64,000 nucleotides of DNA from Methylocapsa acidiphila B2 (GCF_000427445.1 NZ_KE386496.1:124001-188000); one strand, 5' to 3'. Counted from the stretch's first letter, positions 8,717 to 17,526 are shown. Notes: generated from the letters alone by a model not told the origin. Numbers and translations are program-made.

Positions 8717-9215
8717 AGATCCAGAGCCCGTATCCGAAAAGGAAAAGCAAGGAGAGAAGCACCAAGCCGATGTAAAAATCCGGACGGCCCCTTTTGGATC
8801 CAGCGGGGCGTTTTGTCACGTCGGCGGACGCAGATCCTGATGCATCTTGACGAAAAGCGACGGCCGCAGCGATCGCATTATTGCTGGTGACGGAAAAGAG
8901 GCAGCCGGGATAGGCGGGCTTCTCGTCCGCATCCTGGACGATCTCAATGCGTCGCAAGTCCTCGAGCGGGCCTGTCGCCGCGCCGCATTTGACGATCGCC
9001 TTCTTGGTCGCCAAAAGCTCGCCGAACGCTTTTTTCGTCGAGGACCGCTGCATTGCGTAGGCGATTTCCGGCGGCGAGAAATTCTCATCGTAGAATTCGT
9101 GGTCGCCGTAATTCTCGGCGTCCGGCAGGTCTGCGATCGTCACGATCTCGAGTCCGATTCCGCCGGAGCAGCCGTCAGAAGCGATCAATCCATCCGATAG
9201 GGCGCTTTCCGCCAC
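8685..9215 (-). CDS. unknown protein with C-terminal membrane anchor
   Basis: About 176 residues, no family recognised. The soluble part contains a stretch that looks like a folded domain (LATKKAIVKCGAATGPLEDL, then DEKPAYPGCLFSVTSNNAI) with two cysteines. A basic linker (KRPAGSKRGR) precedes a single C-terminal helix (FYIGLVLLSLLFLFGYGLWIF), so the protein is probably tail-anchored with its bulk in the cytoplasm. The GTG at 9215 is preferred because GGGGGGAG lies nine bases upstream; the frame is open to a TTG at 9290. It converges with the transglutaminase-like gene. Confidence 0.6.
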   Translation of the reverse strand: MAESALSDGLIASDGCSGGIGLEIVTIADLPDAENYGDHEFYDENFSPPEIAYAMQRSSTKKAFGELLATKKAIVKCGAATGPLEDLRRIEIVQDADEKPAYPGCLFSVTSNNAIAAAVAFRQDASGSASADVTKRPAGSKRGRPDFYIGLVLLSLLFLFGYGLWIFMRLAFVGHM

Positions 9216-9349
9216 GGGCGCAGTCTCCCCCCAAACGCGCTTCTCGGGGCGTCGGCGGCCTGTCGAGCGCTTCTTAGCTATTCCCCACAAAATACCAATT
9301 TCGAAATCAAGCGCAAGCGCGGGAGAATGGCCGGCCTTGTGCGACGACG

Positions 9350-11770
9350 TTAAAATGTGACCTTCACCCCTGCATAAAACGAAATAGGCTGCATAGGCGT
9401 GACCGTCCGCGCGTCATTGGTGAAGGTTTGCGCGACGGCGAGCTGCGAGTTGGTGCCCGTGCTGAAATAGGTCCCATAGGTGGCGCTTCGATTGTTGAAC
9501 AGATTGTTGATGAGCCCGAAGACCTGAACATTGTCATTGATCTGATAGGACGCATGCAAGTTGGCGACCCAATAGGCGGGCAATTTGGGATTGAGGTTGG
9601 AGTTGTCGCCGATAAAATATTGGCTGCCGACGATGCGGACGTCGCCGCCGAGCTTGAATTGGGGCGTGAAGGCGTAATCCGTCCCCAGCTTGATGAGATG
9701 ACGAGGAATGCCCGGAATATGGTCGCCAGGCGTCACGTAGACGTTCCCATTGGCGTCGGCGTAGGGATTGTTAGGCGAGGAGAGCGTTCCGGCGAAGCGA
9801 TAGGTCGCATCCACATAGGCGTAATTGGCGTAGACCATCCAATTGGCGTTGTGAAACTCGACTCCGGCCTCGACGCCCTGACGTAAGGTGCCGGGGACAT
9901 TCGTGTAATATCCACGCCCAGTCAGCGTGCTGGCGACCGAGATAATGTCATTCGTGGCCTCGGTGTGGAAGTATCCAGCCTTCCAGTCGACCCGCGCGTC
10001 GCCGGGGAGCAGGGAGCTTCCGCGCAGGCCCGCCTCGACCGTGTGCGAGACGACTTGCTTAAGCGGCGGGTCGGCGACGAGCGAATTCGCAAGCAGGCAG
10101 GGACGGTTCGGATCGGCGCAATTGAGCTCGAGAGGCGTCGGCGCGCGATTGGCTTCCGAATAGCCGGCGTAGGCGGAAAGATTCGGCAGTATCTTGTAGG
10201 TGAGGCCGACGACCGGGTTGAATCTGGTGTAGCTGTTTTCGCTGTTGAGTTGGGACGCCTGGCCTGTCGTGTCGTTCGACGTGATATTGGCGACGTTGAA
10301 GCGCCCTCCGCCGGTGAGCGCGAGCTCCGGCGTTATGTTGAACGTGTCAAGCGCGAAAAGGCCGATATAGGTCGTCGTGCCTTGCAGATAGGTCGGAGCA
10401 TAGCCGATTTGGCCCAGCGTTTGGATGATCGAGCCCGCGCCGGGAAACGACTCGTTGGAGTTGACGACCAGATTTGGATTGATCTCGCCGAGCGTGCTGG
10501 TGGAGCTGAAGCTGAAATTGCTGCGATCGACGCTGCCGCCGATCACGAAATAATTGTCATGATCGAAAATCTTGTCTTTGTTGGTCGCCTGGAGCGTGGC
10601 GCCTGCGGTGTTCGCATGAATGTAGGTGCGGTCGATCGTGCCGTAGACCGTGGTGTCGGAATAGGGGATCGGAGAGCCTTTTTGATTCGTGATCACGAAG
10701 GCGTTGCCATTGGTCTCGGACGGGAAATTGCTGTCATTGAGACAGAGATATCCCGCATAGTCGTTGGGCAGGCTGTTCTGCGAGCAATTCTGAATGTCGG
10801 CGTCATTGCCGTCCGTATGCTTCTGATTGAATGTGCGCAGATAGAAATTGCTGGCGATCGACCAATGTGGGATCACGTCGAATCGGCCGGTCATGGCGAT
10901 GGAGCCCGCTTGGTTTTCCGTCGTTTGAGGCGAGGTGTAGACGCTTGCGTCATTTTGGGAGAGGAGCTGGACGGGCGTCGGTCCGACGACTCCCAAGCGC
11001 GACAGTGCGCCGGACGCGATGAGATGCAACTCGGCGTCCTGGGTGCGATAGCCGGCGTCGCCATAGACGCGGGCGAGCCAGGATGGTGAGAAATAGCGCC
11101 AGCCGCCATCGCGCGCGGCGTCCGCGGTGACGTACAGGCTGTAATTGTCGACCTGCTTTCCGTATTGGAAATAGCCGCTTGCTCGGCCGTAGGAGCCGCC
11201 GAGCGCTTGCGCTTCGAATCCTTGCCAGGTGAAGCCGTTCTTCATCTCGATGCTGATCGCGCCGCCAAGCGCATTGAGGCCGAAGATCGGGTTGGCCGTG
11301 AAGACCTCGGTGCGGTTGATCGCTTGCGGTGGAACGAGATCCCAGTTGACGGTGTCGCCGAAAGCTTCGTTGATGCGAATGCCGTTTTGATAGACGGCGA
11401 GGCCCTGCGGCGTGCCCTGCTGCGGCGAAGCATAGAAGCCGCGGTATTGCAGCTCCTGGGAAAAGGGATTGCCGTTGATGTCGTCGACGAAAACGCCAGG
11501 GACGCGCTGCTCCAAAGCGTCCGTCACGTTGGGAGAGCGCGTGCGCGCGAAATCCGGCGCGGTGACCGTCTGGACCAGGGCGGGGATCTTGTCGCGATCC
11601 TCGCCGCCGCCGGTGGGCAGGGGGGTCGTCGACACGACGTCGATTTCCGGCAGATTGACGACATTGGCGCTCGGCGCGTCCTGCGCCCGCGCCTCTGTTG
11701 CTTGATTGCAGAGGACGGCGCCGAGGGCGACAGCGCCGATGAGGGCAGAGTTTCGCGGTGTAGCAGGCAT
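9350..11770 (-). CDS. TonB-dependent outer membrane receptor
   Basis: Receptor of 806 residues, a normal length. A signal peptide (about residues 1-29, ending in EARA) is followed by a plug domain with VPGVFVDDINGNPFSQELQYRG-type motifs and GLNALGGAISIEMKNGF, and then a long beta-barrel ending in an aromatic residue (YAGVKVTF), as outer membrane proteins do. There is no N-terminal signalling extension, so transcription is not of the FecA type. Substrate unknown: no siderophore, cobalamin or copper gene adjoins it. The leader immediately upstream can form a hairpin reaching the start codon. Confidence 0.92.
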   Translation of the reverse strand: MPATPRNSALIGAVALGAVLCNQATEARAQDAPSANVVNLPEIDVVSTTPLPTGGGEDRDKIPALVQTVTAPDFARTRSPNVTDALEQRVPGVFVDDINGNPFSQELQYRGFYASPQQGTPQGLAVYQNGIRINEAFGDTVNWDLVPPQAINRTEVFTANPIFGLNALGGAISIEMKNGFTWQGFEAQALGGSYGRASGYFQYGKQVDNYSLYVTADAARDGGWRYFSPSWLARVYGDAGYRTQDAELHLIASGALSRLGVVGPTPVQLLSQNDASVYTSPQTTENQAGSIAMTGRFDVIPHWSIASNFYLRTFNQKHTDGNDADIQNCSQNSLPNDYAGYLCLNDSNFPSETNGNAFVITNQKGSPIPYSDTTVYGTIDRTYIHANTAGATLQATNKDKIFDHDNYFVIGGSVDRSNFSFSSTSTLGEINPNLVVNSNESFPGAGSIIQTLGQIGYAPTYLQGTTTYIGLFALDTFNITPELALTGGGRFNVANITSNDTTGQASQLNSENSYTRFNPVVGLTYKILPNLSAYAGYSEANRAPTPLELNCADPNRPCLLANSLVADPPLKQVVSHTVEAGLRGSSLLPGDARVDWKAGYFHTEATNDIISVASTLTGRGYYTNVPGTLRQGVEAGVEFHNANWMVYANYAYVDATYRFAGTLSSPNNPYADANGNVYVTPGDHIPGIPRHLIKLGTDYAFTPQFKLGGDVRIVGSQYFIGDNSNLNPKLPAYWVANLHASYQINDNVQVFGLINNLFNNRSATYGTYFSTGTNSQLAVAQTFTNDARTVTPMQPISFYAGVKVTF

Positions 11771-12211
11771 GAGCTCGACTCGATCATTTCTTCAACTGTG
11801 AAGTTATGGTCGAGCTTAAAGTCCGGCATCTGGCGCCACAAGTGTCATTTCGGGTACAGTTGGGAATTACTTTGCAAATTAATCAAAGATATACTTGAGA
11901 AATCCAAGGGGTGGCGGGAAAAGGTCATCATAGACATAGAAAAGTTCATCGCTGGGGCGCGCCAACGACGGTCTGCCTGCTTTGGCGCGATTTGCGCTGA
12001 GAGATCCTATGACAGCGATTGAATCCATGAAAAGCCGTCGGGGCGAGGAAGCCCGCAGGCCGTCTCGAACCGCAGTCGTCGCGCCAATGCGCTTCGCCTC
12101 GTTCGTCGCGCTTAACAATGAAATGAGCGAAGCTTCAACGGACTTCGAGAGCGGCCGCTCGCCGATGTCTTGGCGCAAGGGCTCCCGGAGCGGGGCGTCT
12201 GGTCAGTTCTT
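11771..12211. other. leader and intergenic region upstream of the TonB receptor
   Basis: About 440 bases between the DEAD-box helicase stop and the receptor start, both read leftward. It holds the inverted repeat at 11772-11816 and an AT-rich stretch near 11860-11900 that may contain the receptor promoter. A 99-codon open frame (11879-12178, minus) has no supporting feature. Confidence 0.45.
11772..11816 (-). promoter_or_regulatory. leader hairpin ending at the TonB receptor start codon
   Basis: On the receptor strand the leader carries AGCTCGAC and, 29 bases later, its complement GTCGAGCT, placed one base before the ATG. Inside is a second small hairpin, CTTCA-CAGT-TGAAG. Folding would bury the GAG that could serve as ribosome site. 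A translational control role is an inference. Confidence 0.4.
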
Positions 12212-13660
12212 CTATTCCTCGACGACCTTGGCCGGTTTAAGCCTAACCGGGCGAAGAAGAAACATCGGGACATGGTCTCCCATGCCGACGACCGGCGCGT
12301 CTTCGTCTTCGGGGCGGCGTCTCGGTCCGCGCCGCGGCGCGGACGAGGCTGGCGCCTCACGGACGGGCGCGGAGTCGGCGGACGGGCGTTCGTCATCGCG
12401 CCGCGGCGCGCTGCTCGATCTTACGGATTTCCGTCGAGTAGCGCCATCTTCCGACTTTTCAGAGTCTTTGCGGGTTGAGCGACGGCCGCGTTCGCGTCCA
12501 AGTGGCTCTTCCGCATCTTCCTCGGTGAGATTGGCGAGCGTCTCCTCGCCGAGCCAGTCGATTTTCTGCGCGATCAGCCGCTCGATTTCGGCGACATGCT
12601 TTTGATCGGCGCGTGTGATGATCGAGATTGCGACGCCGCTCTTGCCGGCGCGCCCGGTCCGGCCGATGCGATGGACGTAATCCTCGGCATGGGTCGGGAC
12701 ATCGAAATTGAAGACATGGCTCACGTCTGGAATATCGAGGCCGCGGGCTGCGACGTCGGAGCAGACGAGGAGATCAACGTCGCCGGTCTTGAACGCATCG
12801 AGGGAGCTCATGCGCGCCCGCTGGTCCATGTCGCCATGCAGCGCCCCGGCGTTGAAGCCGTGCTTTTGCAAAGATTTGTGCAGGACGGCGACGTCCCGCT
12901 TGCGATTGCAGAAAATGATTGCGTTCTTGAAGTCCGCCGCTCCGCGAATGAGCCGCCGCAGCGTTTCGCGCTTGGCCGGCCCTGTCGCCGAGGCGACGAA
13001 ATTTTGGGTGATGGTCGTGGCGGTCGAGGCCGCCCGCGCGACTTCGATGCGCACCGGATTATGCAGGAAGGTCTCGGTCAGCCGGGTGATTTCCGGCGGC
13101 ATGGTAGCGGAGAAGAACAGGGTCTGCCGGGTGAAGGGCACGAGCTTGCAGATGCGCTCGATGTCGGGAATGAAGCCCATGTCGAGCATCCGGTCGGCCT
13201 CGTCGATGACGAGAATTTCGATGCCGGTGAGCAGCAGTTTGCCGCGTTCGGAGAAGTCGAGCAGGCGGCCCGGCGTCGCGATCAGGACGTCGGCGCCGCG
13301 CATGATCTTGGTCTCTTGATCGCCGAAGGAGACGCCGCCGATCAGGAGGGCGACATTGAGCTTGTGATTGACGCCGTAGCGGACGAAGCTCTCCTCGACT
13401 TGCGCAGCGAGCTCGCGGGTCGGCTCCAAAATGAGCGTGCGGGGCATGCGCGCCCTCGCGCGCCCCTGCTCGAGCCGCGATAGCATCGGAAGCGTGAAGG
13501 CGGCGGTCTTGCCGGTGCCAGTCTGAGCGATGCCGAGGATGTCGCGACCTGCGAGCGCATGGGGGATGGCCTGAGCCTGGATCGGCGTCGGTGTGGTGTA
13601 GCCCGAAGCTTCCACGGCTTGGAGGACCTTGGCGCTGAGACCGAGTTCGTTGAAAGTCAT
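12212..13660 (-). CDS. DEAD-box RNA helicase (RhlE-like)
   Basis: ATP-dependent RNA helicase of 482 residues, likely acting in ribosome assembly or RNA decay. All core motifs are present in order: AQTGTGKT (I), PTRELAAQ (Ia), TPGR (Ib), DEAD (II), SAT (III), ARGLDIPDV (V) and HRIGRTGR (VI), followed by a basic, Arg/Ser-rich C-terminal tail of about 100 residues that probably binds RNA. The frame is open 64 codons further upstream, but the ATG at 13660 starts at the conserved MTFNELGLS and has an AGGA site at good spacing. The long untranslated region before it contains repeat elements. Confidence 0.93.
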   Translation of the reverse strand: MTFNELGLSAKVLQAVEASGYTTPTPIQAQAIPHALAGRDILGIAQTGTGKTAAFTLPMLSRLEQGRARARMPRTLILEPTRELAAQVEESFVRYGVNHKLNVALLIGGVSFGDQETKIMRGADVLIATPGRLLDFSERGKLLLTGIEILVIDEADRMLDMGFIPDIERICKLVPFTRQTLFFSATMPPEITRLTETFLHNPVRIEVARAASTATTITQNFVASATGPAKRETLRRLIRGAADFKNAIIFCNRKRDVAVLHKSLQKHGFNAGALHGDMDQRARMSSLDAFKTGDVDLLVCSDVAARGLDIPDVSHVFNFDVPTHAEDYVHRIGRTGRAGKSGVAISIITRADQKHVAEIERLIAQKIDWLGEETLANLTEEDAEEPLGRERGRRSTRKDSEKSEDGATRRKSVRSSSAPRRDDERPSADSAPVREAPASSAPRRGPRRRPEDEDAPVVGMGDHVPMFLLRPVRLKPAKVVEE

Positions 13661-13781
13661 TCTAGTCCTGAATTGGGCGTTTGCGCCGCGAGGCCTGACG
13701 AAACCGACCCCGTTTTTGATCGGCTCAAATCGATCTGATTTGGAATCAGCTCGAGCTTTTGACGTTTGAGCGACTTCTTGT

Positions 13782-13804
13782 CGACCAAGTGATTCATTTG
13801 GTCG
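13782..13804. repeat. palindrome with GATTCA loop
   Basis: CGACCAA, loop GTGATTCAT, TTGGTCG. The stem is 7 bp. The loop core GATTCA is shared with the longer palindrome at 2567-2597, suggesting a common repeat origin. Confidence 0.5.
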
Positions 13805-13810
13805 GAAAGC

Positions 13811-13932
13811 GCTTAGACCACGTTGCTTTTGGAAGAAAACGTCCAAAAGCATGAAACGTGATCGAATTTTGAAAGCGAGAGCGAGATTTTACGCGAAAAA
13901 CCAGATTTCACTTTTTCGCATCCAGCTCTAAA
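13811..13932. repeat. dispersed intergenic repeat, copy A
   Basis: An element of about 120 bases with a CTTTTGGA...TCCAAAAG imperfect stem, a GTGATCG core, a GAAAGCGAGAGCGAG block and a TTTTACGCG block. The same ordered blocks recur at 16372-16472, 36171-36262 and 59094-59180, always between genes. Confidence 0.6.
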
Positions 13933-14377
13933 CCATCGCGCGCCGGCTGGCGAGCAATAGCCTTCCGGCGTTGAATTTGTCTCTATGTTCGAGATCAAGC
14001 TGCCGTAGCAAGAACCATGCACCGCGCTGACATGGCGGTCCGAAACGATCGGTCTCGCGCGCGGCGCCGGAAACCTCGACGAAAGGTCGCCGCCAAGCCG
14101 TGACGAAGTATCCCTCTAAAGCAATGAAATGACAAGCTGCACAATGTTTGCCGGGGCGCGGTCGAACGATCCTGAGCGCGCCGAATTGCCGCAGGCGGCG
14201 ACGATTCTCAATAATTGAACGTGCGGCCCAGTTCAACTGGGCCTTGTCGCAGCGCCGAGCGCGCTCGATCGAAAAAGCGCTTCCGGGTCTTCGCGCTGAA
14301 TGCGGAAAGATTGGAAGCGCGCCAAAGCGCGGATTCCTCAATGCGGCGCGGATTTTTTTAGGCGGCGTCCCAAACGC

Positions 14378-15478
14378 TTATTTTCGCTCTTGCAAGGCCA
14401 CCCACAAGCGGCGGCGATCGGAGCGTCGCAATATATCGACAGCAACCGCGCGATTGATCCGATCCGCGTCGAGAAGGCGCACGAGGTCGTCGGCGCCGGT
14501 CACAGGAATATTGTCGACGGCCAGCACGATGTCGCCCGTCAAGAGTCCGGCGTGATCCGCCGGGCTCCCGGCCTCGACCATGCTGACGACTGCGCCTGTG
14601 GACTGCACGAGGCCGAGGCGCAAGGCGATCCGGCGCGGCAGGAGAATCGTTCCGGCGCCGACGCCGAGATAAGCCCGGCGGACGCGTCCATGCGCGATGA
14701 GTTCGCCGAGGACGAAGCTCGCCGTATTGGCGGCGACGGCGAAGCAAATGCCTTGGGCGCCGGTGATGATCGCCGTGTTGACTCCGATCACCTCGCCTTT
14801 CGTCGAAACGAGCGGGCCGCCCGAGTTTCCGGGATTGAGGGCGGCGTCGGTCTGGATAACGTCTTCGATGAGACGGTTGGCCTTGGAGCGCAAGGAGCGT
14901 CCCAACGCCGAAATGACGCCCGTGGTCACAGTCGTGTCGAAGCCGAGGGGATTGCCGATCGCAATGGCGATTTCGCCCGGCTTGAGCTTTTTCGAATCGC
15001 CCAGCCGGGCGGCGGGAAGCGTGACGGCTTCGTCGACCCGCGCCAAGGCGAGATCCGTATCCGGGTCGTCGCCGAGCACGCGGGCGGAGAGGCTGCGGCC
15101 GTCGAGAGTCGTCACGTCGACGCGTCGCGCCCCTTGCACGACATGGCTATTGGTGAGGATGAGTCCGTCGGGAGAAACGATGACGCCCGAGCCGGACCCG
15201 GCCTTGCGGCCGTCGCCGCGACGAATGTCGAGGCGCACCACGCTCGGCGCGACGCGCTCCACAATGCTCGTCACCCGCCTCGAATAGGCGTCAAGAAGCG
15301 CATCGTCGAGGGCGTCCTCGCGCTGCGCGGCATTTTGACGGGTCGGATGGCCCGACCCGTCTTTTCGGTCTTCGTCGAGCGTCTGCGAAAGTCTCGACCA
15401 TGGTTCCAACTCGGCCTCGAATCCGCCATGCGCGAAGCGGGGCCAAGCGTCGGGCAGGGCATCACGATCATAGGTCAT
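14378..15478 (-). CDS. Deg/HtrA-like trypsin-type serine protease with PDZ domain, no signal peptide
   Basis: Protease of about 366 residues with the chymotrypsin-fold domain of the DegP/HtrA family: catalytic His in TNSHVVQ, Asp in DPDTDLALA and Ser in LNPGNSGGPL. One C-terminal PDZ domain follows (SMVEAGSPADHAGLLTGDIV). Unlike periplasmic Deg proteases there is no signal peptide or N-terminal membrane helix; the first 70 residues are polar. The ATG at 15478 is the first one giving a compact protein, and the frame extends upstream to 15628 without adding a signal. It may therefore act in the cytoplasm, or be exported in an unusual way. Confidence 0.85.
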   Translation of the reverse strand: MTYDRDALPDAWPRFAHGGFEAELEPWSRLSQTLDEDRKDGSGHPTRQNAAQREDALDDALLDAYSRRVTSIVERVAPSVVRLDIRRGDGRKAGSGSGVIVSPDGLILTNSHVVQGARRVDVTTLDGRSLSARVLGDDPDTDLALARVDEAVTLPAARLGDSKKLKPGEIAIAIGNPLGFDTTVTTGVISALGRSLRSKANRLIEDVIQTDAALNPGNSGGPLVSTKGEVIGVNTAIITGAQGICFAVAANTASFVLGELIAHGRVRRAYLGVGAGTILLPRRIALRLGLVQSTGAVVSMVEAGSPADHAGLLTGDIVLAVDNIPVTGADDLVRLLDADRINRAVAVDILRRSDRRRLWVALQERK

Positions 15479-15661
15479 GCCGACTATATGGAGCAGGGTC
15501 GGTTGATGTTTAAGGGGCTCGAGGGAATGAGGAGACGGACGCTCGCGCCTGGTTGTGGTTGAAGCGCGTCGCGCGCGGGGACGGGTTTTCAGCGTCCGCG
15601 ACCATCGCCGATCGGCCGGACCGAACATCCGCCTCAGCCAATGGCCAAGTTCGCTCGCGCC

Positions 15662-15985
15662 TTACAAGCAACGCCGGGCCCAATGCCATCCATTCGGACC
15701 CAAAACCCATTTGCGGCCGCAACCATATCCATATCCGTGATGGCCATAACCCCACCCGCCGTGATGCCACCCGCCGTGATGCCACCCGCTATGGTGCCAT
15801 CCGCCATGATGCCACCCGCCGTGATGTCCATGGCCGTGATGATGCCCATGATGATGGTGATGGTGATGGTGGTGATGATGATGGCCGTGATGGCCGTGAT
15901 GCCCATGGCCGCGAGCTAAGGCTCCTGTCGAGGCGAAGGCCGCGCCGAATATTATCGCGGCGCAAATCAGGATGAATTTACGCAT
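15662..15985 (-). CDS. His-rich secreted protein with GWHHG repeats
   Basis: A 107-residue protein with a signal peptide (MRKFILICAAIIFGAAFAS, cleavage near ALA). The mature part is mostly His, Gly and Trp: HGHHGHH followed by a run of twelve His, then about five GWHHG repeats, and a short non-repetitive tail (GCGRKWVLGPNGWHWARRCL) with two cysteines. It should bind transition metals such as nickel, zinc or copper in the periplasm; which one cannot be told. The ATG has GGGAG about 12 bases upstream. The repeats are visible in the DNA as tandem GCCACCCGCCGTGAT-like units on the plus strand. Confidence 0.75.
   Translation of the reverse strand: MRKFILICAAIIFGAAFASTGALARGHGHHGHHGHHHHHHHHHHHHGHHHGHGHHGGWHHGGWHHSGWHHGGWHHGGWGYGHHGYGYGCGRKWVLGPNGWHWARRCL
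15751..15870. repeat. tandem repeats inside the His-rich gene
   Basis: Plus-strand units of about 15 bases (CACCCGCCGTGATGC and close variants) repeat about five times near 15755-15830, followed by short GATGGT/GATGAT triplet-like repeats to about 15870. They encode the GWHHG units and the His run. Confidence 0.7.
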
Positions 15986-16482
15986 AGGATGGGGGGCTCC
16001 CTTCGGGCTGCGAGGCGACTGTCGTCGGTCCTGTGACGCCAGCCTCGGGTAGAATAAAATTACAAATGACGATAGTGCATTGATATTATAGTTCTGAACG
16101 TCAACCTTCGACAGATGCGCCGCAGGGCGCCTCTGAGATGCGCCGAATGTTCGAAACAGGGGAGAAGAAGCGATCAAATAGCGCCGTGGATCGCTTAGCG
16201 ACGTCATCAAGATAGCGACAAAAGGCCGCTCGAAAACTATCGGTCAGGCGCAAAGATCAGGCGCGAAGAATAGAGACATTCATCTGGAATGGCGCCGGCA
16301 GCCTACCGAAGAGGGCTCCAGCGGACTGATCCGATGAGCCCCCAAGCGCGCGCCGTCATGGAGCGGGAGGCAAAAAAGGGAATCCGGTTTTCGTAGAAAA
16401 TTCCGCTCTCGCCTTCGATGCGCGATCGCCTTTCACGCTTTGGATGATGCCATCCAAAGCAAATCGATCTCGTCGTCTAGGC
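15986..16482. other. intergenic region with dispersed repeat
   Basis: About 500 bases between the glycosyltransferase stop and the His-rich gene start. It contains repeat copy B and, nearer the His-rich gene, an AT-rich stretch (about 16050-16090) that may hold its promoter. No gene is visible. Confidence 0.45.
16372..16472. repeat. dispersed intergenic repeat, copy B
   Basis: Contains GGGAATCCGGTTTTCG, CCGCTCTCGCCTT, a GCGATC core, TTTCACGC and the TTTGGATG...CATCCAAA stem in the same order as copy C and as the reverse complements of copies A and D. Confidence 0.6.
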
Positions 16483-17526
16483 TCAGCCGGAAAAACTGGG
16501 GCTTGCGGCGTAGAAGTCGGGGCCCGAGGATTTCGCCTGCAATATATTGTCGAGGAATTGCTTCGCGCTATTCGCCCAGGTGAAGGTGAGCGCATGCTCG
16601 CGCGCCTTGTCGCGTGGGATTTCGAGGGCCGCAAGGCAGGCGGCGCGAAGATCATTGTCGAGAACTCCGGCGCCGCTCTCGCCGATGACGTCGAGGGGGC
16701 CGGGCACGGGCAGGGCTGCGACGGGAAGGCCGCAGGAGAGGGCCTCGAGCAAAACCATTCCGAATGTGTCGGTGCGGCTCGGGAACACAAAGACATCCGC
16801 GGAAGCATAGTGAACGGCGAGAGCGTCGCTCGTTTGCGATCCGAGAAAATGGGCCTCGGGGTAGGCCGACTGCAGGGATTTTCGTGACGGGCCGTCGCCG
16901 ACGACGACCTTGCTGCCGGGAAGGTTCAGCGCGAGGAAGGATTCGACGTTCTTTTCCGGGGCGAGGCGACCCGCATAGAGGAAGATTGGCCGGGGCAAGT
17001 TCGTGACCACCGCTTTTTCCGGCGTGAACTGATTATGGTCCACGCCGCGCGACCAGTGCATCAGGCGCTGAAACCCGCGCCGCTGCAGGTCGTTCGCAAT
17101 GGAGGCGGTCGAGACCATCACGCCCGAGCCTGCGTTATGAAAACGCCTGAGCAAGGCGTAAGTCAGCGTTTCGGGCACATGCGTCCGCTGGGAAATATAC
17201 TCGGGGAACCGCGTATGATAGCTCGTCGTGAAGGGGCGCTGCGAGCGCAAGCAATATTGCCGCGTCGCCAGTCCCACCGGACCCTCTGTCGCGATATGGA
17301 TATGGTCCAGCGTCGGACCCTCGATCCGTTTCGAGACGCCTCTCGGGCTCGCTAACGCCAGCCTGATCTCGCGATAGGTCGGCATTGGCACGGAGGCGAA
17401 GCCTTGCGGCGTCAGGAATTCTATTTCCGCTCCGAATTCCGCCAAAGCATTCGCCACGGATTCGAGTGAGCGCACGACTCCATTGATTTGAGGTTTCCAG
17501 GCGTCCGTAGCAATCAAAATTCGCAT
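16483..17526 (-). CDS. glycosyltransferase family 4 (GT-B fold)
   Basis: GT-B glycosyltransferase of 347 residues. The N-terminal DAWKPQINGVVRSLE is the acceptor-side motif of the alpha-mannosyltransferase/SQDG-synthase-like group, FLYAGRLAPEKNVE starts the C-terminal nucleotide-sugar domain, and SRTDTFGMVLLEALSCGLPV carries the E-x7-E type motif. Likely a mannosyl- or glucosyltransferase working on a membrane lipid or similar acceptor. The ATG overlaps the stop of the upstream phosphatase (TAATG), so translation is coupled and the two very likely serve one pathway. The frame is open 28 codons upstream, but that lies inside the neighbouring gene. Confidence 0.88.
   Translation of the reverse strand: MRILIATDAWKPQINGVVRSLESVANALAEFGAEIEFLTPQGFASVPMPTYREIRLALASPRGVSKRIEGPTLDHIHIATEGPVGLATRQYCLRSQRPFTTSYHTRFPEYISQRTHVPETLTYALLRRFHNAGSGVMVSTASIANDLQRRGFQRLMHWSRGVDHNQFTPEKAVVTNLPRPIFLYAGRLAPEKNVESFLALNLPGSKVVVGDGPSRKSLQSAYPEAHFLGSQTSDALAVHYASADVFVFPSRTDTFGMVLLEALSCGLPVAALPVPGPLDVIGESGAGVLDNDLRAACLAALEIPRDKAREHALTFTWANSAKQFLDNILQAKSSGPDFYAASPSFSG

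Larger units (their letters stand above)
13661..14377. other. gene-poor region with repeat elements
   Basis: About 700 bases between the helicase start and the stop of the protease gene. It contains the palindrome at 13782-13804 and a dispersed repeat copy at 13811-13932. A 137-codon open frame at 13928-14341 (minus) contains a CAACH string but has no signal peptide or further haem-protein features, and I do not call it a gene. Confidence 0.45.

Noticed and set aside
11879-12178. Open frame of 99 codons (minus) between the helicase and the TonB receptor
   Set aside because: No ribosome site, domain or signal was seen, and it covers the likely promoter region.
13928-14341. Open frame of 137 codons (minus) with a CAACH string, as in c-type cytochromes
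   Set aside because: No signal peptide, no methionine ligand region or other haem-protein feature, and the composition looks like non-coding sequence; the string is likely chance.
15751-15870. Tandem repeats as a CRISPR array
   Set aside because: Units are about 15 bases without spacers and are codons of the His-rich protein.
15555-15975. Plus-strand frames rich in Asp/Arg or Met/Val across the His-rich gene
   Set aside because: They are shadows of the repeated GWHHG and His codons on the minus strand; only the minus frame has a signal peptide.
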